Shown in pieces: positions 1 to 4,937 of a stretch of 5,427 nt of DNA. This DNA comes from Gp6-AA40 sp050742535 (GTDB lineage: Bacteria > Acidobacteriota > Vicinamibacteria > Vicinamibacterales > UBA2999), in contig JBOGIQ010000382.1 in the NCBI GenBank assembly GCA_050742535.1, forward strand, positions 1 through 5,427, in the 5' to 3' direction. Numbering within the stretch: the first letter of the stretch is position 1; each line of letters starts with the position of its first letter. The position numbers were made by a program, and so were the translations under genes. The notes under the pieces were generated by a model. The model worked only from the letters and a program-made list of their open reading frames with translations. It did no database searches and was not told where the DNA came from.

Positions 1-1
1 T

Positions 2-91
2 CTGATCGCCTGTGGAACGGGCGCGGTCATCCTGCACGTGAGCAAGATGACGCGCGTCATTTTGCGGGCCATCGAAGCAAGCCGGCGATGA
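2..91 (+). CDS. C-terminal fragment of an unidentified protein (5' end outside window)
   Basis: Reading from base 2 gives 29 codons ending in TGA at 89-91. The fragment begins with a hydrophobic run (LIACGTGAVILHV) and ends in a basic tail (RAIEASRR), as in the last membrane helix and cytoplasmic tail of an inner-membrane protein. Third codon positions are mostly G or C, as in the firm genes of this window. The stop lies directly before a short tandem repeat, which is a natural place for a gene end. I do not recognise the family. Another plus-strand frame (from base 1) is also open to 195, but it runs through the repeat as an Asn-Arg-Ser string and looks non-coding. Confidence 0.45.
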   Translation: MIACGTGAVILHVSKMTRVILRAIEASRR

Positions 92-136
92 ATCGTTCGA
101 ATCGTTCGGATCGTTCGAGTCGTTCGAATCGTTCGC
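92..136. repeat. Tandem array of five 9-bp units
   Basis: Five consecutive units starting at 92, 101, 110, 119 and 128 follow the pattern RTCGTTCGN. They differ only at the first base (A or G) and the last base (A, G or C). The array begins one base after the stop of the upstream gene and ends about 40 bp before the promoter of the next gene. Because it contains TTCGAA, parts are self-complementary. It could be a simple-sequence expansion or a small spacer or terminator element. No function is shown by the sequence. Confidence 0.85.
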
Positions 137-172
137 GTTTGTCGCCGTTCTGCAAGCCTGTCGAGACGCTGC

Positions 173-219
173 TTGCACATCACCTACATCTGTAGTAGAT
201 ATAACCACGCGTATAGGAG
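173..219 (+). promoter_or_regulatory. Promoter with BlaI/MecI-like operator upstream of the stand-alone DUF3738 gene
   Basis: A candidate -35 (TTGCAC, 173-178) is followed after 17 bp by a candidate -10 (TAGATA, 196-201; TATAAC at 200-205 is an alternative). Between them sits the dyad CTACATCTGTAG (184-195). Its core TACA-NN-TGTA is the core recognised by staphylococcal BlaI/MecI. A second, weaker inverted copy, CCACGCGTATAG (205-216), lies 21 bp away centre to centre and overlaps the Shine-Dalgarno AGGAG (215-219). The 184-219 block matches the block upstream of blaI (4845-4810) at 31 of 36 positions, which strongly suggests control by the same repressor. The operator is well supported; the exact -35/-10 placement is less certain. 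Confidence 0.75.
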
Positions 220-225
220 TAGGCG

Positions 226-1224
226 ATGGCCCGGACACACACTGCAGACACGATGACGACCGTGACGGTTACCACTGGACGTGTATGGAAGAAGGCGCTG
301 CTGACGGCCGCCGGTGCGGTCGCGTTCATCGCGCCGCTAGCTGCCGGTGCTCAGAACCCGCCCCCGCAGGCGCGCGATCTTCCGGCTGCCGCGACGCTGC
401 CGTCGTTCGAGGAGGCCTCGATTCGGCCGAACGTCACTGAGGGCCGCGGCGGTCGTGGAGGTCAGTTTCAGCCGACGCGGTGGATCTCGCAGAACGTCAC
501 GCTGAAGACCATCCTGAAAAATACGTTTGCGCGGCAGGGCGCAGGCGGCCCGAACACGGCGCTCCCGCTTCTCGACAGCCAGGTGATCGGCGGGCCCGAC
601 TGGCTGGACACCGACAAGTTCGACGTCATCGCCACCACTCCCGCCTCGACGCAGCCAACGCCGCCGCCGCAGTCGCGCCAGATGGCGCTGCGACTGCTGC
701 TGGACCGATTCAAGCTGAAGGCGCATTGGGAAACGCGGGAGCTGCCCGTGTATGTGCTGTCGAAAGCGCGCGCGGACGGCACGCTCGGCGCAGGGCTGAC
801 GCCCACATCGGACGCCGAATGCGAGAAAGCCCGCGCCGCGGGACCGCCGCCGATGCCCGCGGGCACGACGCCAGGACAGCCGCCGGGACCGCTGCCGCCG
901 ATGCCGGCGCAGGGTTGCGGCAGCATTCAGTTCGGACCGGGGCAACTGACTGCACGCGGCGCACCCATGGAATTGCTGGGTCAGACGCTGACCAGCGTTC
1001 CGGTCGTGACGGGGATTGATCGTCCCATCATCGATCGCACCGGCCTTCAAGGGAATTACGCGTTCGCGCTGAAGTTTGCCCCCGTCGGCACAGCGAACGC
1101 CGACCTTGATCGCCCTGAGCTGGTGACTGCGCTGCGAGAGCAGCTTGGCCTCAAGCTCGAAGCTACGCGAGCCCCGGTCGATGTGCTTGTGATCGACAGC
1201 GTCGATAAACCGACCCCGAACTGA
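226..1224 (+). CDS. Secreted stand-alone DUF3738 (TIGR03435 family) protein
   Basis: This 332-residue protein belongs to the soil-associated TIGR03435/DUF3738 family, whose function is unknown. The ATG at 226 is chosen because AGGAG ends 6 nt before it. A hydrophobic segment at residues 24-42, after basic K22/K23, ends in GAQN and looks like a signal peptide or anchor, so the domain (about 58-332) should be periplasmic or extracellular. Family landmarks are FEEASIRPN (61-69), GGPDWLDTDKFD (122-133), LLLDRFKLKAHWE (157-169), RELPVYVLSK (171-180), IDRTGLQGNY (269-278), EQLGLKLE (305-312) and the terminal VDVLVID (318-324). A Pro/Gly-rich loop (206-229) is flanked by cysteines C199 and C231, both conserved in the sensor protein encoded at 4420-2534. 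From about residue 10 (MTTVTV) onward it aligns with that sensor protein, starting at the sensor's last transmembrane helix. It therefore looks like a derived copy of the sensor domain. It probably shares BlaI control with the minus-strand operon. A ligand-binding or decoy role is inference. Confidence 0.9.
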   Translation: MARTHTADTMTTVTVTTGRVWKKALLTAAGAVAFIAPLAAGAQNPPPQARDLPAAATLPSFEEASIRPNVTEGRGGRGGQFQPTRWISQNVTLKTILKNTFARQGAGGPNTALPLLDSQVIGGPDWLDTDKFDVIATTPASTQPTPPPQSRQMALRLLLDRFKLKAHWETRELPVYVLSKARADGTLGAGLTPTSDAECEKARAAGPPPMPAGTTPGQPPGPLPPMPAQGCGSIQFGPGQLTARGAPMELLGQTLTSVPVVTGIDRPIIDRTGLQGNYAFALKFAPVGTANADLDRPELVTALREQLGLKLEATRAPVDVLVIDSVDKPTPN

Positions 1225-1237
1225 TCCTGGCGTCCTG

Positions 1238-1430
1238 ATGGCCGGCGCGATGACGATGGGCGAGTTCGCACGTGCGCTGGCACCGCAGGTGAATCGGTTC
1301 GTCCTCGACCGAACCGGCATTACCGGGTTCTTCGATTTCGACGTGCAGTTCACGCCCGACCGGAAACGCGCTGAACGTTGCGCTCGAACAGCTCGGGGTA
1401 AGCTACAGGCCAAATCGGAGCGATCCATGA
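1238..1430 (+). pseudogene. Frameshifted C-terminal remnant of another DUF3738 gene
   Basis: In the frame of 1238 the peptide reads MTMGEFARALAPQVNRF, then VLDRTGITGFFDFDVQFTPD, a canonical DUF3738 C-terminal segment. The match then breaks and continues one frame over as ALNVALEQLGV (from 1368), ending at TGA 1428-1430. Removing one A from the AAA at 1364-1366 would join the two halves, so a single-base insertion (or a sequencing error) explains the break. Even when repaired it lacks the N-terminal two thirds and the usual V-x-VLVID tail. The MTMGEFARAL wording differs from the matching part of both intact copies here (ARGAPMELLGQTL-type), so this is a remnant of a different paralogue, not a recent duplicate of the 226-1224 gene. 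Its TGA overlaps the ATG of the next gene (ATGA at 1427-1430), which suggests former translational coupling. Confidence 0.7.
1417..1420 (+). promoter_or_regulatory. Ribosome binding site that fixes the start of the VCBS gene
   Basis: GGAG lies 6 nt upstream of the ATG at 1427. That ATG is followed at once by a typical signal peptide. The in-frame ATG at 1238 has no such site and would place a DUF3738 remnant in front of the signal peptide, so the start at 1427 is preferred. Confidence 0.7.
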
Positions 1431-2527
1431 CCAGAGCTATCGCCGTTCTTCTCGTGGCAACCGGGATTGGGATTGCTGCGCAGGCGTCCTTCCCCGGGTT
1501 CACGCGCGTGCTGAACCTCGAGGACACGTCCGAGGACTCCGCCAACGTCGGCATCGGTGACCTCGATGGTGATGGCGATCCGGATCTCGCGTTGGCGAAG
1601 GGTCGGCACACACCTCTGGTGGATCGGATCCTGTTGAACGACGGCAAAGGGAATTTCACGGCGGCCGATCTTGGTCCGGCCGATCGAACCTATTCCGCGG
1701 TACTTGCGGATCTCGATGGCGATCGCGATCTGGACATCGTTACCAGCAACGACAGGCCGGACACGAAGGTGATCTACCTCAATGACGGGAAGGCGCGCTT
1801 TCGAGTCGCCGGGACGTGGGGAGCGCCTGAGTGGTCAACGCGAAACGCCGCAGCCGCGGACCTGAACGGTGATGGGAGGCCGGACATCATCGCCGCCAAT
1901 CGTCCCGGACCAAGCTTCGTCTGTCTCAATGATGGCAAGGGAGGTTTCTCCGCGCCGTGTATCGCGATCCCTGCGGGATCCGCAACGAGCATCATTCCTG
2001 CCGATTTCGATCACGATGGGAACATCGACCTTGCCGTCCCCGAACGCGACGGCGGCCAGAGCCGGATCTACTTCAATGACGGCAAGGCGAGTTTCACGCG
2101 AACCCTGCCTTTTGGACCCGCGAAAGCCGCGGCGCGTGTGGGGTCGGCTGCGGACTTCGACGGTGACGGCGATTTGGATCTCGCCGTCGGTGATGAGGCC
2201 GCGGCATTGATGGTCGTCTATACCAACGACGGAAAGGGCAACCTTCGTGAAGGTTTCAGATTTCAGGATCGCACGCGCGTTCCCTACGCTCTTTCAACCG
2301 GTGATTTGAACGGCGATCGTCGTCCGGACATTGTCATCGGGTATATCTCCGCCCGGCCGTCCGTGTTCTTCAATACCGGAAACGGAACGCAGTTCACGCG
2401 GATCGAGTTTGGCGACGGAAAGGGCTCGGCGTACGGCTTCGCGCTGGGCGATCTCGATGGCGACGGTGCTCCCGATATCGCTCATGCTCGATCCGGTGCG
2501 CCAAACGTCGTCTACTTCAGTCACTGA
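1427..2527 (+). CDS. Secreted VCBS/FG-GAP seven-repeat beta-propeller protein
   Basis: This 366-residue protein starts with a signal peptide (residues 1 to about 20, hydrophobic core AIAVLLVATGIGIAA, likely cleavage near AQA). The rest is seven VCBS/FG-GAP repeats, as in the integrin alpha N-terminal propeller. The calcium-loop motifs of the D-x-[DN]-x-D type begin at about residues 45 (DLDGDGDPD), 95 (DLDGDRDLD), 145 (DLNGDGRPD), 193 (DFDHDGNID), 243 (DFDGDGDLD), 293 (DLNGDRRPD) and 342 (DLDGDGAPD). The spacing is 48-50 residues, and most blades continue with an F/L-NDGKG-type strand. Seven equal repeats and almost nothing else imply one complete, probably Ca-binding, seven-bladed propeller with no catalytic or anchoring domain. 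The likely role is extracellular binding of protein or polysaccharide; the partner is unknown. It lies behind the DUF3738 gene and remnant without an evident promoter of its own, so it may be co-transcribed with them. Its stop is 6 bp from that of the convergent sensor gene. Confidence 0.9.
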   Translation: MTRAIAVLLVATGIGIAAQASFPGFTRVLNLEDTSEDSANVGIGDLDGDGDPDLALAKGRHTPLVDRILLNDGKGNFTAADLGPADRTYSAVLADLDGDRDLDIVTSNDRPDTKVIYLNDGKARFRVAGTWGAPEWSTRNAAAADLNGDGRPDIIAANRPGPSFVCLNDGKGGFSAPCIAIPAGSATSIIPADFDHDGNIDLAVPERDGGQSRIYFNDGKASFTRTLPFGPAKAAARVGSAADFDGDGDLDLAVGDEAAALMVVYTNDGKGNLREGFRFQDRTRVPYALSTGDLNGDRRPDIVIGYISARPSVFFNTGNGTQFTRIEFGDGKGSAYGFALGDLDGDGAPDIAHARSGAPNVVYFSH

Positions 2528-2533
2528 CCGTAA

Positions 2534-4420
2534 TCAGTTCTCCGACGGCCGCGTGACACTGTCGATGACGAGCACGTCGACAGGCGCTCGCGTGGCGTCG
2601 AGCTTGATTCCAAGTTGCTCTTCCAACGCGAGGTGGAGCGGCGCGCGATCCGACTCTGAAGCGGCCGCCTGTGCCGGCGCGAACTTCAGCTGGAAGCCGT
2701 AGTTGCCCGTCAGGTTCGTACGATCGAGCACCGGACGGTCGATTCCGGTGACGACCGGTACGGTGACCAACGTCTGGGCGAGCCATTCCATCGGCGCCCC
2801 TCGTGCGATCAGCTGACCGGGTCCGAACTGAATGGCGCCACAGTTCGGCAACGGGCCTGGCCGCGGTGGCTGTCCTGGCGCCGGCGGTTCGGGCATCGGC
2901 GGTGGACCTGCCTTCCGGGCGGCCTCGCACTCGTCGTCCGGCGTCAGCCGCATTCCCGATCCGATCACGCCGGGGCGCGCCATCGTCATCACATAGACGG
3001 GCAGCTCGCGCTTCTCCCAGTGCGCCTTGAGCTGGAAGCGTTCGGCAAGCATCCGCTGAATCATCAGGCGCATTTCAGCTCCCGGCGTCTGACCGGCCGT
3101 CGTCGCGACGATGTCGAACTTGTCGGTGGCGATCCATTCGGGTCCGCCGGCGACCTGCTGCTCGAGCAGATCGATTCCGCCGTTCGGTCCGTTCGAACCC
3201 GGTGCGGCGTACGCCCGGCGGAGGATGTTCTTGATCGTCAGGTTCGTGGCGACGTAGCGTCCTGGCTGCATCGCGCCGCCGCCTCGTCCGCCAGGACCCG
3301 TCGTGGTGTTGGGACGCACGGACACTTCTTCGAATGTAGGCAGTGCCGCCGGCGCGGCCACGTCGCGTGTCTGCGGCGGCGGGTTCAGCGCCCCGACGGC
3401 GACGGGCGCGATGAAGACGCCAACGGCAGCCACGGTCAGAAGCGCCCGTTTCAAGGCTCCCGGCGTGCTGACGGTGTCCTTCGTCATGATCTCTTCGATG
3501 CGCTTTTTCAGATCGGACCCGGTCACACCGGACACACACGCCAGCGGCGACTCGACGAAGAACTGACACGTCTTGAGGATGCTTTCCGCGTACGCCTCGC
3601 GTTCGCTGCCGCGGCGAATCACTTCTTCATCGCAGGCGCGCTCGCGTTCGCTCATCAGCTGAGCGCCAATCCACCAGGTCAGCGGGTGGAACCAGAAGAC
3701 GGTCTGGACGACGAGGTGGAACAGGGCGGCAAGGTTGTCGCGCCGGCGGAGATGGCAGAGCTCGTGCGCCAGTACGGCTTGCAGCTGCTCATCGGTCAAC
3801 CGCTCACCAATCGCGCGCGGCCAGAGCAGCACGGGGCGAACGATGCCGAAGATGCCTGGTTCGAGGAATGATTCCGTGCATCGCAGCGGTAGCGGCGTGG
3901 TAAAGCCCATACGGCGCTCGAGCGCGCGCAGGCTTTCTACTTCCCGGCCCGCGGTCATCGGCACCGCGTCGTGCGCCATCCTCTCGATCCGGTACCAGTA
4001 CAGGAGCGAGCGAAGAAGGAAGAACGCGGCGCCAGCGGCCCATAGGGCGAGAAGGCCCGTGGGCAGCCATCGCATGATGGTGGTGTCGGCGGAGGCGAGT
4101 GGCCCGGGCGTGCGAAGCGCAACGCCTTCCCCCGTGAAAGGCTGACTGACGGTTTCGATCAGGACCGGCCCTTCGCTATACGGGACGATCTCGGTGACGC
4201 GCCACGAGCTGTAGCCGCCGACCGCCACGAGCGCGGCGAGTGGTACGAGAAATTTGGCCGAGGCCACGAACCAAACCCAGTACCGAACCGCCGCGCTGTG
4301 GCGTTTCAGCAGCATCGCGACGGCGACGGCCGCCGCCGCGAACAGCGTGGACTGCCAGAGGTGATCACCCGCCTCCGCCAAGGCTACGGCGGGCAAGCCG
4401 GTGGCGATCACGCCGGTCAT
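2534..4420 (-). CDS. BlaR1-like M56 metallopeptidase fused to a C-terminal DUF3738 sensor domain
   Basis: This 628-residue membrane protein has the BlaR1/MecR1 layout. TM1 follows DHLWQS (about 24-38), TM2 spans about 46-68, TM3 about 121-140, and the last helix about 324-344. The cytoplasmic M56 zinc protease lies between TM3 and the last helix. It carries HELCH (H219, E220, H223) and the third-ligand region SERERACDE (258-266, probably E260), so the active site looks intact. Outside the membrane, in place of the penicillin-binding sensor of staphylococcal BlaR1, is a complete DUF3738 domain (about 362-628) ending in VDVLVIDSV. C498 and C527 flank a proline-rich loop. By analogy, ligand binding outside would activate the protease and lead to loss of the BlaI repressor; the ligand is unknown. 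The ATG at 4420 overlaps the blaI stop (ATGA, 4420-4417), which indicates translational coupling. The frame stays open upstream of 4420, but that part is antisense or out of frame to other genes. Residues 8-17 are encoded by a GC-rich repeat. Confidence 0.92.
   Translation of the reverse strand: MTGVIATGLPAVALAEAGDHLWQSTLFAAAAVAVAMLLKRHSAAVRYWVWFVASAKFLVPLAALVAVGGYSSWRVTEIVPYSEGPVLIETVSQPFTGEGVALRTPGPLASADTTIMRWLPTGLLALWAAGAAFFLLRSLLYWYRIERMAHDAVPMTAGREVESLRALERRMGFTTPLPLRCTESFLEPGIFGIVRPVLLWPRAIGERLTDEQLQAVLAHELCHLRRRDNLAALFHLVVQTVFWFHPLTWWIGAQLMSERERACDEEVIRRGSEREAYAESILKTCQFFVESPLACVSGVTGSDLKKRIEEIMTKDTVSTPGALKRALLTVAAVGVFIAPVAVGALNPPPQTRDVAAPAALPTFEEVSVRPNTTTGPGGRGGGAMQPGRYVATNLTIKNILRRAYAAPGSNGPNGGIDLLEQQVAGGPEWIATDKFDIVATTAGQTPGAEMRLMIQRMLAERFQLKAHWEKRELPVYVMTMARPGVIGSGMRLTPDDECEAARKAGPPPMPEPPAPGQPPRPGPLPNCGAIQFGPGQLIARGAPMEWLAQTLVTVPVVTGIDRPVLDRTNLTGNYGFQLKFAPAQAAASESDRAPLHLALEEQLGIKLDATRAPVDVLVIDSVTRPSEN
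4368..4401. repeat. GC-rich interspersed palindromic-type element inside the start of the M56 gene
   Basis: CCCGCC (4368-4373) and GGCGGG (4388-4393) form an inverted pair around CGCCAAGGC-type sequence, followed by CAAGCCGG. In one plus-strand frame it reads LRQGYGGQ, a peptide I remember from many spurious ORFs over a dispersed repeat in acidobacterial genomes; that recognition is from memory and was not searched. In the sense frame it supplies residues 8-17 (GLPAVALAEA) of the M56 protein, just before the usual family N-terminus DHLWQS. This suggests that the element was inserted and tolerated in frame. Confidence 0.5.
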
Positions 4421-4803
4421 CGCGGCTTCTCCTTCTTCGACAGCTTGCGAATCAGCTGCTCCGCCTCCTGCACGTCGTCGAGCGTCAGCTTGCCGGTCTC
4501 GACCAGGTGGGCGACGACAGGCTGGGGACTGCCGCCGAAAAAGCTCAGGAGATCGTCGATCAGCCGCCGCTGCGCGGCGTTGCGCGAGATGGCGGCTTCG
4601 AAGATGTGCGCGTTGCCGATCTTCTTCAGCCGGCGGATCGCCTTCTTCCCCTCGAGCCGATAGACCATCGTCTGCACCGTGGTGTAGGCGGGACGGTCTT
4701 TCTCGGGAAACGCTTCCTGAATCTCGCGCACCGATGAGGCGCCGCGCGACCAGAGCGCCTCCATCACCTGCAGTTCCAGCTTTGTCAGTCGGGGGAGGGC
4801 CAT
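4417..4803 (-). CDS. blaI: BlaI/MecI/CopY-family winged-helix repressor
   Basis: At 128 residues it has the usual family length (Penicillinase_R). The N-terminal winged helix starts with LTKLELQVMEALW (6-18), followed by SVREIQEAF (24-32) and the recognition-helix signature AYTTVQTMVYRLEGKKAI (39-56), then wing residues RRLKKIGNAHIFEAAI. The C-terminal helices (about 75-124) form the dimerisation part. In staphylococcal BlaI/MecI the activated BlaR1 pathway cuts between N101 and F102; the aligned position here appears to be H99-L100 in VVAHLVETG. The start at 4803 is supported by AGGAG (4814-4810) 6 nt upstream. It is the first gene of an operon with the M56-DUF3738 gene (ATGA overlap). It most likely binds the dyads in its own promoter, and the near-identical site before the stand-alone DUF3738 gene. 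The symbol reflects the family; a real link to beta-lactams is not shown. Confidence 0.93.
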   Translation of the reverse strand: MALPRLTKLELQVMEALWSRGASSVREIQEAFPEKDRPAYTTVQTMVYRLEGKKAIRRLKKIGNAHIFEAAISRNAAQRRLIDDLLSFFGGSPQPVVAHLVETGKLTLDDVQEAEQLIRKLSKKEKPR

Positions 4804-4809
4804 GGCGTG

Positions 4810-4857
4810 CTCCTATACGTGTGGTGATATCTACTACACGCGTAGGAGATACGTCAA
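4810..4857 (-). promoter_or_regulatory. blaI operon promoter with paired BlaI-like operator
   Basis: Read on the minus strand, TTGACG (4857-4852) is a good -35. TAGATA (4833-4828) is a candidate -10 with an 18-bp spacer. The dyad CTACGCGTGTAG (4845-4834) fills the spacer, as expected for a repressor site. A larger inverted repeat spans 4810-4848: the 13-nt arms CTCCTATACGTGT and ACACGCGTAGGAG match at 11 of 13 positions around a 13-bp centre. A second operator-like site, CTATACGTGTGG (4813-4824), is thus 21 bp from the first and overlaps the blaI Shine-Dalgarno (4814-4810). This layout predicts autoregulation. Confidence 0.75.
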
Positions 4858-4892
4858 CTGTCTGCGGAATTGCGCCTACAATACGCAGTTGA
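4854..4892. repeat. Inverted repeat TCAACTG...CAGTTGA in the divergent intergenic region
   Basis: TCAACTG (4854-4860) and CAGTTGA (4886-4892) are perfect 7-bp inverted arms with 25 bp between them. The left arm contains part of the blaI -35. The interval contains TACAAT (4877-4882), a plausible -10 for the rightward gene but without a convincing -35. It may be a second regulator site or chance symmetry. Confidence 0.3.
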
Positions 4893-4902
4893 GTGATGTA
4901 GT

Positions 4903-4920
4903 GTCCGCCTGCAGGCGGAC
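4903..4920. repeat. Perfect 18-bp palindrome in the 5' leader of the dehydrogenase-like gene
   Basis: GTCCGCCTGCAGGCGGAC is perfectly self-complementary. It ends 6 bp before the AAGGAG ribosome binding site (4927-4932) of the rightward gene. Its arms resemble the outer arms of the GC-rich repeat family noted at 4368-4401, so it may be a shortened member. In RNA, loop constraints would leave a stem of up to 7 bp. It could be an operator, a leader hairpin or an attenuator for the upstream direction; none of these is demonstrated. Confidence 0.6.
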
Positions 4921-4937
4921 CTCTCGAAGGAGCATTA

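Noticed and set aside
92..136. CRISPR array
   Set aside because: The units are 9 bp and directly abutting, with no spacers and no cas genes.
1..195. Plus-strand open frame from base 1 through the tandem repeat to TAG at 193-195
   Set aside because: It translates the repeat as an Asn-Arg-Ser string and would end inside the operator. The frame ending at 91 fits better.
1238..1426. Earlier start for the VCBS gene at 1238
   Set aside because: It would join a DUF3738 fragment in the wrong frame to an internal signal peptide. GGAG at 1417-1420 and the signal peptide fix the start at 1427.
337..1659. 440-codon open frame on the minus strand opposite the DUF3738 and VCBS genes
   Set aside because: Arg/Ser-rich translation without recognisable domains. 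It is antisense to two well-supported genes and is a by-product of high GC content.
2523..2538. Bidirectional terminator between the convergent genes (ACTGA-ccgtaa-TCAGT, containing both stop codons)
   Set aside because: The stem is only 5 bp, AT-containing and without a U-tract on either strand. It is a curiosity rather than a supported terminator.
2534..3450. Beta-lactamase or penicillin-binding sensor domain at the C-terminus of the BlaR-like protein
   Set aside because: No S-x-x-K, S-x-N or K-T-G arrangement is seen; the region matches DUF3738 landmarks throughout.
3020..3871. 283-codon plus-strand open frame opposite the sensor-protease gene
   Set aside because: Its composition is typical of an antisense shadow; the opposite strand encodes the zinc motif and the DUF3738 domain.
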